A stretch of 64,000 nt of DNA from Eutrophocola sp963925675. GTDB taxonomy: Bacteria > Pseudomonadota > Gammaproteobacteria > Pseudomonadales > Pseudohongiellaceae. Made by a program: the position numbers and the translations under genes. This document shows, piece after piece, positions 1-9,189 of this stretch. Below the pieces are notes generated by a model, which was not told the origin of the DNA, made no database searches, and saw only the letters and a program-made list of their open reading frames with translations. How positions within the stretch are numbered: the first letter of the stretch is position 1; each line of letters starts with the position of its first letter. The stretch spans positions 1 through 64,000 of the forward strand of contig CAWUSW010000031.1 in assembly GCA_963925675.1 (NCBI GenBank), given 5' to 3'.

Positions 1-2099
1 GCATCAAAACCATCCAGAGCAAAACCAAGCGGATCGATAATGCCATGACACCCTCCACAGCTGGGATTATCACGATGGGCTTCCAGGCGACCCCGCACTG
101 TTTTTACTGGGTCACCAATTTTGTTTTCCGGTAATGCTTCCACGTTGGGTGGCGGCAACGGCGGCGGCGTCCCGGTTAGATGCTCAAGCACGTAAGCCCC
201 GCGAAGTACCGGTGAGGTGCGATCGGGATAGGCTGAAACCATTAACACACCGCCCTTGCCCAGAAGTCCGTAGCGATCCGGGTCCAGCACAGGTACCTTT
301 CTGAAGGCATCACCTTTTACCGTCTGGTCACCATAATGTAATGCCAGGCGTTCATTCATGTATGTGTAATCTGCACTGAGCATTTCCGTGACATCGCGAT
401 TGTTGAGGAAGATATCGTTGATAAAAAGCTCAATTTCTTTCTTGAATAAATCACGGATTCCAAAATCAATATCTCTGAAAATGACCGGGTCTGGATCGAT
501 CTCATCCAACCCCCCCATGTTCAGCCATTGATAGGCAAAGTTGGACGCCAGGGTTTGCGCTTTCGGATCCCTTAGCATTCTTGCTACCTGTGCTGACAAT
601 ATATTCTCATCGGATAATTTGCCCGCATCAGCAAGGTCGAGTAATTCTTCATCCGGAATACTGCTCCACAGGAAAAATGACAAACGCGAAGCTAACTCAT
701 GTTCATTCAGGGCATATATTGAATCAGGTGAGGCACCTTCCGGTACCTGTTCAACCCGATAGAGAAATTTTGGGCTGGCAATAACCGCAGTAAGAGCACG
801 ACGAATACCAATATCAAAGCCTTGAGTCAGATTCGCCTCATTAAAGACCTGTAATAACTTATCCATATCGGAATCATTCAATTCCCCTCTGAATGCTTTC
901 CTCGCCATGCTACTGATTATTTCACGGGCACAATTTTCTACATTAGAAAAATTTTCCGGATAGCAGGAAAAAATCTGATTTCGTGCTGGCGTGTCACTCA
1001 GACCGGAAGTACTGAATGGCCCTTGAATTTCAAATGAATTCAGGCCAATCACATTCTCACCAACAGCAGAAGGCTGCATGCGATGCAGGCGCCCTTCGTA
1101 TTCGGCAAAAGATCGATGAATAAAGGTCACCGCTATAGTATGTGGGCCGGCTTCTGCGACAAATGGAATGTTTTTCAGTTTGGCATTGATCGCATCTACC
1201 GCCGTATCACCAATCTGATCAATCGCTCTGAGAGATTCTCCGCCACCGACGTCGTACTCAAAGAACCTTTCACCATCATAAGTCGCAATGACAGTATGGG
1301 AGAATTCCTGATTGAAAACCCAAAGCCTGGCCGCCAAATTACTGATATTGAGCATGTATTCGCCATCTGCCGGAAAATAATGTTCAACCGCAAGGCCGCC
1401 GCGAGTTCCCAAAGGCAAACCGTCTAGATGGGCATACTGATTTCCCCTGGCACGGTAAGTAGCCCCCCCTGGTCGGGCATTGGGATTACCAATCGCCTGG
1501 GTAGCCACCACCCTGGCAGAATTTATCGACTGCTCAAGAAAAGCCGGGGAAACTCTCAAAGCCTCGGCGACATTATCAAAGCCTTCTATTGAGTCATCAT
1601 TTGGCAGTAAAGCGCTTGCATCAACCTCAATGCCTAATAGATCACGAATCGCATTGGCATATTCTTTTCTATTCAGACGATGCATACCTACATGACCAAC
1701 ATGCTTTTCCTGAGCGCCGGCATGATCAAGGTAGTTTTCCAGCCAGCTGACAAAATCGTCGGTGTCTGCATTATCAGGCCTGTCTCCACCTGCAGGTGGC
1801 ATCAGACGTCCACGCAATTTCAGGACAACTTTCTCCCAGACGTCAACATTATCTGCCACTTCTTCCGCCGTCATCAGATCAAAGGCAAGACTACCCGCCC
1901 AATCTTCAAAGTTATGGCAATCCATGCAATTGCCTTGCAGAAAGCCAAAATATTCATCTGACTCATTAAAACGCTCAAAGCTGTGAGCTATTTCAATAGC
2001 CTCATCGGTGGCCGCGGCAAATATACCCGTCCATGGCAGTGCCATCATTGTGATCACTGACAGTTTGAATAAATAGGTTTTAGCAAATATCGCTTTCAT
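1..2099 (-). CDS. DUF1592/DUF1588-family cytochrome-like protein (3' end outside window)
   Basis: The reading frame is open from an ATG at 2099 to the left edge, giving 699 residues with no stop, so the C-terminus is missing. A signal peptide covers about residues 1-30. A haem-type CMDCH motif is at residues 58-62, as in planctomycete-type cytochrome domains. It is followed by a DUF1587-like stretch (HRLNRKEYANAIRDLLG), DUF1595- and DUF1592-like segments (IASPKFLYRVEQ, LASRLSFFLWSSIPDEEL) and a DUF1588-like C-terminal part with a second motif, CGGCH, at 681-685 followed by IDPLGFALDGFD. This domain order is known from Planctomycetes and some marine gammaproteobacteria, usually of unproven function. 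A periplasmic or membrane-attached c-type cytochrome that needs the Ccm system is inferred. It follows a beta-lactamase-fold gene on the same strand, separated by a repeat element. Confidence 0.85.
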   Translation of the reverse strand, partial: MKAIFAKTYLFKLSVITMMALPWTGIFAAATDEAIEIAHSFERFNESDEYFGFLQGNCMDCHNFEDWAGSLAFDLMTAEEVADNVDVWEKVVLKLRGRLMPPAGGDRPDNADTDDFVSWLENYLDHAGAQEKHVGHVGMHRLNRKEYANAIRDLLGIEVDASALLPNDDSIEGFDNVAEALRVSPAFLEQSINSARVVATQAIGNPNARPGGATYRARGNQYAHLDGLPLGTRGGLAVEHYFPADGEYMLNISNLAARLWVFNQEFSHTVIATYDGERFFEYDVGGGESLRAIDQIGDTAVDAINAKLKNIPFVAEAGPHTIAVTFIHRSFAEYEGRLHRMQPSAVGENVIGLNSFEIQGPFSTSGLSDTPARNQIFSCYPENFSNVENCAREIISSMARKAFRGELNDSDMDKLLQVFNEANLTQGFDIGIRRALTAVIASPKFLYRVEQVPEGASPDSIYALNEHELASRLSFFLWSSIPDEELLDLADAGKLSDENILSAQVARMLRDPKAQTLASNFAYQWLNMGGLDEIDPDPVIFRDIDFGIRDLFKKEIELFINDIFLNNRDVTEMLSADYTYMNERLALHYGDQTVKGDAFRKVPVLDPDRYGLLGKGGVLMVSAYPDRTSPVLRGAYVLEHLTGTPPPLPPPNVEALPENKIGDPVKTVRGRLEAHRDNPSCGGCHGIIDPLGFALDGFD

Positions 2100-2140
2100 A
2101 AAGTAAATATCTCTTGCCCTGCTATTCGAGAAATTATTCT

Positions 2141-2254
2141 CTTTAACTTTTAACTTTTAACTTTTAACTTTCATTTGTTGGCTTTCATGCCGGACATCAC
2201 TGCGTTCTTCCGGCCTACCACTTTTCACTTTTAGCTTTCAGCTTTCAGCTCTCA
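2141..2254 (-). repeat. Heptamer array / REP-like palindrome / heptamer array, copy 1
   Basis: On the plus strand the left array (2141-2171) is about four 7-bp units of CTTTTAA. The palindrome has arms GCCGGA (2189-2194) and TCCGGC (2209-2214) followed by CTACC, which resembles REP elements. The right array (2219-2254) has five units (CTTTTCA, CTTTTAG, CTTTCAG twice, CTCTCAG) and runs into the stop codon of the 2252-3169 gene. On the transcribed minus strand the units read AAG. The element fills most of the gap between two co-directional genes. Confidence 0.85.
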
Positions 2255-3169
2255 GGGAAAACCTCCACCAATTTGCCGACCGTTTCTCAAATGTCCGTAA
2301 AAACTTCGAAAGCCTTCATCCAGAAATTCCGAGGGATCGCCCCACTCCGGTTTTAGACCCAATGCAGGATTGGCGATGACGACTTCCTCAGCACTGCGGC
2401 TTTGCCTGAGTAAAGTCACCATTTCGGCTTTCAGGGATTCATACAGGGCATCCTGGTCGTCAAATTCGGTTTTGTTTAACAGCTTGCCACTGGCTGGAAC
2501 AATGATGGTATTTTCATCAATTAGATTTCCCAACGTGTCATAGGCATCGGTTAAGCCGCCGATAAAACCATTGGTCGTTTCATCCACTGTCGCCCAGCTA
2601 TCTGCGAGAATTGCCGGGCCGGTATAAAGCACATTGGCGTCCTTGATATAGGCATAAATATCGCCGTCAGTATGTGATTGCAGTAAATAGGCAATTTCAA
2701 TTGTGTCATCCCTGAAGGGAACGCTGAGCTCCCCCCAGTAAAAAGTACGATTAGGTAATTGTTCCGCCGCCATAGGCGTGTGAACGATAGTTTCTCCTCG
2801 TTCTCGAATAGTTGTGCCCAGCCACTGCCTGGTGTTTTCGTGGGCGATAATTTCCACGCCCTGGGGACCAAGAATCGAATTCAAACCAGTCACCTCGGGA
2901 TGCCAGTGGCTAAGGACAAGTGTCTTGATATTGTCGACTCCGGTCTCTTCCCTGACAAAACCCAAATATTCACGAGCATACTGAGCGGGCACGCCGTCAA
3001 ACAGAATAAGACCATCAGTGTCAGCCGCCACTAAAGTATTCGCCTCAGGTCCTTTAAGCAGATAAATATGCTCAGAAATGGTCGAAATACTGAAGTTTTC
3101 TGCAGCCCATGTGGTAGCCGCTGACATTAGCAGTACAGTTGCAGTGATTATTTTGAGCATTGTCTTCAT
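2252..3169 (-). CDS. Secreted metallo-beta-lactamase-fold protein with degenerate metal motifs
   Basis: The protein has a signal peptide and a beta-lactamase-fold layout. The ORF can start at 3193, but the Met at 3169 directly precedes a clean signal sequence (MKTMLKIITATVLLMSAATTWA), so that start is preferred. Numbering from 3193, the expected HxHxDH motif reads H96-W-H98-P-E100-V101: both first histidines are present, but the aspartate is Glu and the last histidine is Val. A third ligand, H174 in SHTDGD, is kept, whereas the bridging-Asp region reads TGPA instead of GD. Relatives are periplasmic hydrolases, often found near quinoprotein or cytochrome systems. Catalysis may be altered or lost. 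The neighbouring DUF1592 cytochrome gene suggests a shared but unknown job. Confidence 0.75.
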   Translation of the reverse strand: MKTMLKIITATVLLMSAATTWAAENFSISTISEHIYLLKGPEANTLVAADTDGLILFDGVPAQYAREYLGFVREETGVDNIKTLVLSHWHPEVTGLNSILGPQGVEIIAHENTRQWLGTTIRERGETIVHTPMAAEQLPNRTFYWGELSVPFRDDTIEIAYLLQSHTDGDIYAYIKDANVLYTGPAILADSWATVDETTNGFIGGLTDAYDTLGNLIDENTIIVPASGKLLNKTEFDDQDALYESLKAEMVTLLRQSRSAEEVVIANPALGLKPEWGDPSEFLDEGFRSFYGHLRNGRQIGGGFP

Positions 3170-3193
3170 CTTTTTCCCATAATTGCTTATCAA

Positions 3194-3477
3194 TCTTACA
3201 GTAAGGATTGCCCTAACTTTACCGAGACAGCCTTAATATAACTGTTTCTATTCAATTAGTTACGAAGAAATCCGTCCCCTGGGCCTGCACTTGTATTGTA
3301 ATCACGTTTCATTGAAAAAATGTGCAAACAAACGTATTAAATTTAACCCTTGATAGTAAGTCTTATTCCCTGCTTATTCCAGACATAGTGTTTTAAATTC
3401 AATCAGTTATTGAGCATAAACAATAAAGGAGAATTGCCTGTTGTATGCAAACCGGTGCTTAATTAAAGTGTCACGAT
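3194..3477. other. Divergent intergenic region, 284 bp
   Basis: This AT-rich gap separates the minus-strand beta-lactamase-fold gene from the plus-strand outer-membrane protein gene. It must hold the promoters of both, but no strong -35/-10 pair was identified. A good Shine-Dalgarno-like AAAGGAG near 3425-3431 is not followed by an open frame. No RNA gene was recognised. Confidence 0.5.
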
Positions 3478-4494
3478 ATGAACACACACATACAAATCTT
3501 TCATGCGCTGAGATACCGCCTGTCAGCTTTCCTGATCAGTGTGCTGCTGACAACATCACCGCTATTCGCCGCTGAAATCACCGCTACTGCTGACACCGAG
3601 CTCTCGCAGAGTATTAGTGAGGAAAACGCGCCGCCTGTTTTTGGCCTTGGCTGGCTGGATCAAACCCAGTCTTTTGCTTCAGATTCTGCTAATGCCCTGG
3701 CCAATCAGCTGGACCGATTCTTTGGTGTCCAGCGCAGTGATATAGATGCAGCTTACTCAGCTCTGCGTCTTACCAGTATCGAATCCTGGAATGAAATTGA
3801 TGGCCTGGACAGCGGCCTGCGCTTAAGGGGCAAAGTATATCTGCCGCGAATTAATGAACGCATAAGTCTGATTTTTTCAGAAGAAGATGGTGATGGGACC
3901 AGTTATTACACACGAAACTCAGCCTCAATAACCCAGGAAGAAACAACCCGGGTAAACCTGGAAGTTAATATTGCCGAGCAAAAAGCACATCATTTGTATT
4001 TCCGCGTAGGTTTGCGCTCAGGTCTCAAAGGACGGGCAAGTATGCGCTATCGCTATGATCCTGTTTCCCAAGGCAAGACTGTTAATCGCTTCACTCAGTC
4101 TCTGTACTTCAAGGATGGTGATGGGCTGGGCACTTTTTCGCGCTATCAGCTTGACCGGGTAATCAATGAGTCTTCCCTGGTGCGCTGGACTAACGATCTG
4201 CGCTTTGAGGAAAGCTATACCGGCGCCGAATACACTTCATCGTTTGAGTTTCTACAGTTACACTCAAACCAGAGCGCGACTTCCTGGTATGCACGCATTA
4301 ACGGAGAAACCAGCCCCGGATTTGTCGTTAGTTATGATCTTGGATTCCGACTTAGAAAAAGTGTCGCCAGAAAATGGCTGTTCCTGGAAATAGAACCTGG
4401 ATACACCTGGCGCAAGGAAGCTGTCAATCTTCCCCGGCAAGGAACACCCTATATTGTTTTGCGCCTGGAAATGGCAATTGGCACCTTTAACTGA
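3478..4494 (+). CDS. Conserved hypothetical protein, predicted outer-membrane beta-barrel
   Basis: The protein is 338 residues with a signal peptide ending near LFAAE (residues 30-33). The mature part has an acidic linker, a helical stretch around WLDQTQSFASDSANALANQL and then alternating hydrophobic/polar strands rich in Arg, Tyr and Glu. It ends in a strand-like sequence (IVLRLEMAIGTFN), which suggests an outer-membrane beta-barrel. The pattern is familiar from uncharacterised gammaproteobacterial proteins, and I cannot assign a function. The start has only a weak ribosome-binding site; an in-frame stop just upstream (3460-3462) limits alternatives. The antiporter gene follows after 33 bp and is probably co-transcribed. 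Confidence 0.7.
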   Translation: MNTHIQIFHALRYRLSAFLISVLLTTSPLFAAEITATADTELSQSISEENAPPVFGLGWLDQTQSFASDSANALANQLDRFFGVQRSDIDAAYSALRLTSIESWNEIDGLDSGLRLRGKVYLPRINERISLIFSEEDGDGTSYYTRNSASITQEETTRVNLEVNIAEQKAHHLYFRVGLRSGLKGRASMRYRYDPVSQGKTVNRFTQSLYFKDGDGLGTFSRYQLDRVINESSLVRWTNDLRFEESYTGAEYTSSFEFLQLHSNQSATSWYARINGETSPGFVVSYDLGFRLRKSVARKWLFLEIEPGYTWRKEAVNLPRQGTPYIVLRLEMAIGTFN

Positions 4495-4527
4495 TTAATA
4501 GATTGAAAAAGAAGTCTCCTTGAGCCA

Positions 4528-5715
4528 ATGAATGGAAATCACGAAGTCCTGATCACAGTCGGCTGCATCCTTCTCCTGGGACTAGGCACCGATATGCTGG
4601 GCAAACGCACCTCCCTGCCACGCGTTTCGCTATTGATTATATTTGGCGCCATTATCGGCCCTTCGATACTCAATATTATCCCCGCCTTTTTCCTCGATCA
4701 GTTTCAAATCGTGGCACAAATAGCCTTGGTGATGGTTGGATTCCTGCTTGGTAGCAAATTTACACCCAAAGCCCTCGACGAAAATGGCCGCGCCATCCTC
4801 TCTGTCTCATTAATTGGCGCAATCATCACCGGTATTGTAGTTTTTCTGGGACTTATCCTGCTTCAGGTTGATCTGCCTTTGGCAATTCTCCTTGCCTGTA
4901 TTGCCACCGCTACCGATGGCATTGCCACTGTTGATGTGATTCTTGAATCCGAAAAGAACACCCCCTTTTCCCGCCTGCTAATTGCCTCTGTTGCCCTGGA
5001 TGATGGCTGGGGCCTGATACTGTTTAGCATCGGCCTGGTCATTGTTACAGCCCTGACTACTGTTTCCAGCGGCTTGTCTCTTTTTCTTTTTAGCCTGCAT
5101 GAACTGGGAGGCGCTATTTTACTGGGCGTAGCAATTGGCATTCCGGCAGCCTTTCTGACCGGACGCATCAAACAGGGACAGCCAATGCGCTCAGAGGCTA
5201 TGGGGCTTGTGCTGTTATGCGGCGGACTGGCATTGTGGCTTGAAGTCAGCTTTCTTATCGCCACCATGATCATGGGCATGATGGTGGCAAATTTTGCCAA
5301 ACATCATAGTTACCCATTTCACGAAATAGAAGGCATGGAATGGCCAGTGCTCTCCGTATTCTTTGTCCTTGCCGGAGCCTCGCTTGATTTGTTTACCTTG
5401 CAGACTATCGGGGTGCTTGGATCGTGCTATATCGGATTTCGTTGTCTGGGTAAAATAGTCGGAGGTTACTTTGGCGGCAAAATCGGAAAATGCGCCCCAA
5501 AAATAAACCGCTGGCTGGGACTTGCCATGCTTCCTCATGCTGGTGCTGCACTGGGTATGGCCCTGGTTGCTGCGAATTATTTTCCGCAATATGGCGAGGT
5601 TTTATTGTCGGTAGTTATCTGTGCAACCATCATTTTCGAAGTCCTTGGCCCATTATTTACCAAGCTGGCATTGGAACGTGCAGACAAACCACAACAGGAT
5701 GAACCCCAAGACTGA
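4528..5715 (+). CDS. Cation:proton antiporter (Na+/H+ exchanger superfamily)
   Basis: The protein is 395 residues and almost entirely hydrophobic, with about 11-12 predicted membrane helices. It fits the Na_H_Exchanger fold of the CPA families, which exchange Na+ or K+ for protons across the inner membrane. The central TDGIATVDVILES and ALDDGWGLILFSIGL segments resemble the conserved acidic helices that carry ion-binding aspartates; the paired Asp in LDDGW fits best. It has no C-terminal TrkA/RCK regulatory domain, unlike KefB/C. It lies 33 bp after the predicted outer-membrane protein gene. The transported cation cannot be read from the sequence. Confidence 0.88.
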   Translation: MNGNHEVLITVGCILLLGLGTDMLGKRTSLPRVSLLIIFGAIIGPSILNIIPAFFLDQFQIVAQIALVMVGFLLGSKFTPKALDENGRAILSVSLIGAIITGIVVFLGLILLQVDLPLAILLACIATATDGIATVDVILESEKNTPFSRLLIASVALDDGWGLILFSIGLVIVTALTTVSSGLSLFLFSLHELGGAILLGVAIGIPAAFLTGRIKQGQPMRSEAMGLVLLCGGLALWLEVSFLIATMIMGMMVANFAKHHSYPFHEIEGMEWPVLSVFFVLAGASLDLFTLQTIGVLGSCYIGFRCLGKIVGGYFGGKIGKCAPKINRWLGLAMLPHAGAALGMALVAANYFPQYGEVLLSVVICATIIFEVLGPLFTKLALERADKPQQDEPQD

Positions 5716-5816
5716 CTCCTATCCGCGGATTAGTCCCACAAATAGGTTTACTCCCCAACGGCTTTATACTTTAATTATTCCTGATAAAAAAACAGTAAAT
5801 ACATCGCGAGGAGATT

Positions 5817-6245
5817 TTGATGGATTGTCCGAAATGTAATGGTGCAATGCAGGAGCATTCAACGACTACCCTGCAAGGCGCAGTAACCATTGACAGATGC
5901 ACCGCTTGCGGTGGCTTGTGGTTTGATAACGGCGAAGCGGAAAAACTGAAAGATGACTGGATGTCAGATTTTCTGGACAGCGGTGATCGGGCTGTAGGTA
6001 AGCAACAAAACCTCAACACAGAAGTTAATTGCCCTCGCTGTGACAAGTTGATGGATACAGTCAACGACCCAGATCAACAGCATATCCAATATGAAGTCTG
6101 CGAAGAACATGGCATGTTTATGGATGCCGGTGAATTTGCTGATTTTAAAAATGAAACGCTGGTTGAATCTTTTATGAAAGTGATCAACAAAGCGAAAGGT
6201 AAATTGAGCTTATTAAGGCCAGAAGAAATCCTTACCGGAAATTAA
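5817..6245 (+). CDS. TFIIB-type zinc-ribbon protein
   Basis: A small protein of about 142 residues with two zinc-ribbon halves. The first is CPKC (3-6) with CTACGGLWFD (27-36), the signature of the zf-TFIIB family. The second is CPRC (71-74) with a later Cys94 and His97 (CEEHGMFMDAGEF). A clear Shine-Dalgarno (GAGGAG) sits a few bases before the ATG. Family members are small, probably cytosolic proteins of unknown role, sometimes thought to bind nucleic acid or act in metal handling. It is about 100 bp downstream of the antiporter and converges on the GH105-like gene, with only 23 bp between the stops and no clear terminator. Confidence 0.8.
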   Translation: MMDCPKCNGAMQEHSTTTLQGAVTIDRCTACGGLWFDNGEAEKLKDDWMSDFLDSGDRAVGKQQNLNTEVNCPRCDKLMDTVNDPDQQHIQYEVCEEHGMFMDAGEFADFKNETLVESFMKVINKAKGKLSLLRPEEILTGN

Positions 6246-6268
6246 GCTAAAGCTTTTTGAAAAAAATC

Positions 6269-7807
6269 TCAGCGTAATCCTGCCATTTCAGTGGCAAACA
6301 TCATCAGCATCCCTCCGGCCCTTTCATCAGGGCCGGTCAGGGCTTCACGATTCAAGTAATCTTCCAGCGTTTGCTGCTTATTTGTCGATTCACAAACATT
6401 GACAAAGTAGCCCTGTGAACTGCTGCGCATCAGCACTGCACGCCAGGCTTTGTCCACTACGGGCAAATAATCTTCATCCAGCCAGCCCTTTGATACTCCC
6501 CGTTTAATCGCGGTGGCGATCATAGCCGTGGCACTAAGTTCAGCATAAGAGCCAGGATAGTCAATCACCTCATGCCACATGCCATCCATATCCTGATATT
6601 GCACCAAGGTTTCTACCAGAGACCGGTATAGGGACTTCAATTCCGGGTAATCCGGGTGATCCTCTGGAAAGTCGTTCAAGGCCAGCGCCAGCCCGAGGGC
6701 GGGAAAAGCATTACCCCGACTCCATGCCGCATCGCTAAGGGGTGAATGACGGTATAAACCGTCAAGGCGATGAACGAGCCTTTCCATAAAGCGAATATGG
6801 CGTATAGCCAGGTCAAAATATTTCTTTTCGCCAGTGAGTTTCCCCACTTTGGTGAGCAAAGGGGTCGCCATAAAATAAGCATCACTCATCTCTCCATGCA
6901 TAGGCATCGCTTCCAGCATATTGCCGTCAGCATCAAAACCCATATCAGCAGCACCTTTTGCCAGTGCCAGATATGCCTGATCCCCGGTACGTTCGGCCAT
7001 TTCGGCAAACACCAGATGACCGGCCGTAACCAGTGATGAATTTATATTGATGACTTCCCCGTTCAGATAAGGACTGATGACCTGCGTAACGTCAGCAAGA
7101 TAACCCAGACGCATTCTGCCAATCAGCGCCATACCTGGAATGTATACCGGCCATGAAAAATCATGCCCATAATAACGAGCAAGTTGTTCTGCAAATTGTG
7201 TGGGTGAGCGCATCAGACGTTGATCAAGCATTTCATGGGCCGCAGAATATGGCAGATTATCCAGCTCATCCAAGATCATGCTCAACTCTTCAGGCTTGTT
7301 ATACAAATGCAGAGCAGGCACATAACCAACACCTGCAACCACTGTATTGCTCAAGGCATCAGCAAGATCAAAATCAATACTACTTTCAATCAACACCAGG
7401 TCCGGGCCATGAGTGCCAAGCCAGCGCCAAAGTGCAAAGGAAACAGGATTGTCTGAATAGCCCCTGCCAACGGGAGGAAACTGCAATTGCTCAGCATCTG
7501 GATTAGCATCAGGTATAACTATTAGATTAAAAGACTGCTCTGCTTTGGGCCGTTCCAGATAACGTTCATATTCAGTCAGCACTTTTGCACTTGATTCACC
7601 GCTACCATCAAGGCCGCCGATTAGCACAACAGTAGGCCTCGATTGCTCATCGACCTGGTAACCGATCGCGGCTATCACAGCTCCACTTGATGACCTTCCC
7701 ACTTGCCATTGCTGCGCCTGCGAAACAGCACTGACTAATAAAAAACAAAGGAAGGTGATTCCGTGAATTCTGATGCGTGATGGGGTAAAAGCCGAACTAT
7801 GATTCAT
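6269..7807 (-). CDS. GH88/GH105-like glycoside hydrolase with an N-terminal carboxypeptidase-like domain
   Basis: The start was moved from 7846 to the Met at 7807, which gives a shorter N-terminus before the hydrophobic signal segment (FLCFLLVSAVSQAQ). The C-terminal two thirds resemble unsaturated rhamnogalacturonyl/glucuronyl hydrolases: MSDAYFMATPLLTKVGKLTGE, DAAWSRGNAFPALGLALAL and MDGMWHEVIDYPGSYAELSATAM match the alpha-barrel family landmarks. These enzymes remove unsaturated uronic sugars from polysaccharide-lyase products. The N-terminal part (PTVVLIGGLDGSGE, LIVIPDANPDA) resembles an M14 carboxypeptidase fold, but the zinc-binding HxxE is absent. A periplasmic location is inferred. 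No polysaccharide lyase or TonB transporter is nearby, so the substrate is unknown. Confidence 0.7.
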   Translation of the reverse strand: MNHSSAFTPSRIRIHGITFLCFLLVSAVSQAQQWQVGRSSSGAVIAAIGYQVDEQSRPTVVLIGGLDGSGESSAKVLTEYERYLERPKAEQSFNLIVIPDANPDAEQLQFPPVGRGYSDNPVSFALWRWLGTHGPDLVLIESSIDFDLADALSNTVVAGVGYVPALHLYNKPEELSMILDELDNLPYSAAHEMLDQRLMRSPTQFAEQLARYYGHDFSWPVYIPGMALIGRMRLGYLADVTQVISPYLNGEVININSSLVTAGHLVFAEMAERTGDQAYLALAKGAADMGFDADGNMLEAMPMHGEMSDAYFMATPLLTKVGKLTGEKKYFDLAIRHIRFMERLVHRLDGLYRHSPLSDAAWSRGNAFPALGLALALNDFPEDHPDYPELKSLYRSLVETLVQYQDMDGMWHEVIDYPGSYAELSATAMIATAIKRGVSKGWLDEDYLPVVDKAWRAVLMRSSSQGYFVNVCESTNKQQTLEDYLNREALTGPDERAGGMLMMFATEMAGLR

Positions 7808-7870
7808 AATGTTTGCCTGAGCTTGGTTCTGCAAAATGATACACAAATTCTGCCTGCCTGACTTGCCGTT

Positions 7871-9109
7871 TTATACTTCGAAAAAAGCACGCATCTCGCG
7901 TCTTTTCCCCATCATGATTAGCAAGCCGACAAAACAGAGCAAGGCCGAAATAATGTTCGGAATCATCAAACCGTACTGATTGGAAAACCAGCCTATTAAC
8001 AATACCCCTATTGCCGGAGCTCCACGTGTAAAGGCTGCCCACAAGCTCAGTACCCTGCCCCGCATCTCATCATCAATACTGTTTTGCACCAGCGTCTGTC
8101 CTGCCACACTGCCAATAGTGACTGCATAACCAAATATGAACAGCAACATTGTCGCCAGCCAGGTAGTTTTAATTGCGGCAAAGGCAATCAGGGCAATGAT
8201 TGCAACCAGTGTCATCAACAGGATATCCCTGACCAGACCACGGGTTTGCCCGTCCATGGACAACTTGAGTCCTGCCAGCACGGCACCTATACCCATTGCA
8301 GAGGTGAACAGAGCCAGAGTAAGTTCACCTGATTCATATACTGCCCCTACAAATGCCGACAACATAAATGCCACTGGTCTGATAAACAGGGAAACCACAG
8401 TGAGCAGAACAAATAAATACAACAGGGCTTTTTTATCCAACACATAAAAGAATCCGGCACGAATATCACCGGTAAATGAATGGGCTTCGGTTCTTTTAAC
8501 CCGCAGAGGAACCTTGATAAAGCACCAGGCAATAACAATCAGCAGATAACTCACGGCATTAAACAATATCGCCATTGCCGGGCTGGACAAGGTCATCACT
8601 ACGCCGGCCAAAGCCGGCCCGACAAAACGCGCCACATTGAATGCTACCGCCGTAAATGCAGCGGCACTGACCAGGTCTTCTTTCTTGACCAGATTGGGAA
8701 TTATTGACAGACGAATTGGTTGGTAAGCTGCCTGAAGCACGCCCTCAGCAAGGGCAAGACAAAATAATAAGCCAATGGTGAGCAGATCAAGCCAGGCCAG
8801 AAAAAACAAAAAAAATGCTTGCAGCATCATCAAAATCTGGGCAATCACCGCCATGGTCTTGCGGTCAAAGCGATCAGCCCAAACACCAAACATAGGTGTG
8901 ATTAAAATCAACGGGACAATTTCAACGAATGCAACCGCCGCAACCCAGAATTCAGATTCAGACAACACCCATGCCAGCCAGGATACAGCCAATCGCTGCA
9001 TCCAAAAGCCAATCAGAGAAATGCTGTTTCCACTCATATAAATCGCATAATTTCGATTAGAGAAAGCAGAACGCAGCGATGAAAATTTACCTGCTGACCC
9101 AGACGACAT
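7871..9109 (-). CDS. MFS transporter, MFS_3 / EntS-like exporter family
   Basis: The protein is 412 residues with about 12 membrane helices in two halves. The N-terminal region has the loop motif GVWADRFDRKTM between helices 2 and 3, a form of the MFS motif A (GxLaDrxGRk). The second half carries DDEMRGRVLSLW, typical of the MFS_3 subgroup that includes the enterobactin exporter EntS. The substrate is unknown and no siderophore genes are nearby. It lies 63 bp upstream of the GH105-like gene on the same strand, so the two could be co-transcribed. Confidence 0.85.
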   Translation of the reverse strand: MSSGSAGKFSSLRSAFSNRNYAIYMSGNSISLIGFWMQRLAVSWLAWVLSESEFWVAAVAFVEIVPLILITPMFGVWADRFDRKTMAVIAQILMMLQAFFLFFLAWLDLLTIGLLFCLALAEGVLQAAYQPIRLSIIPNLVKKEDLVSAAAFTAVAFNVARFVGPALAGVVMTLSSPAMAILFNAVSYLLIVIAWCFIKVPLRVKRTEAHSFTGDIRAGFFYVLDKKALLYLFVLLTVVSLFIRPVAFMLSAFVGAVYESGELTLALFTSAMGIGAVLAGLKLSMDGQTRGLVRDILLMTLVAIIALIAFAAIKTTWLATMLLFIFGYAVTIGSVAGQTLVQNSIDDEMRGRVLSLWAAFTRGAPAIGVLLIGWFSNQYGLMIPNIISALLCFVGLLIMMGKRREMRAFFEV

Positions 9110-9189
9110 AGGGCAGATATTTATCCTTTTCCAAGCAAAGTTATTTAAACAGTTTTATAAATAAGCTTCATAAAACTATATTGAGAATT

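Noticed and set aside
1083..1427. Plus-strand frames within 541-1986
   Set aside because: They are shadows of the minus-strand DUF1592 gene, which stays open across the whole region and has clear domains.
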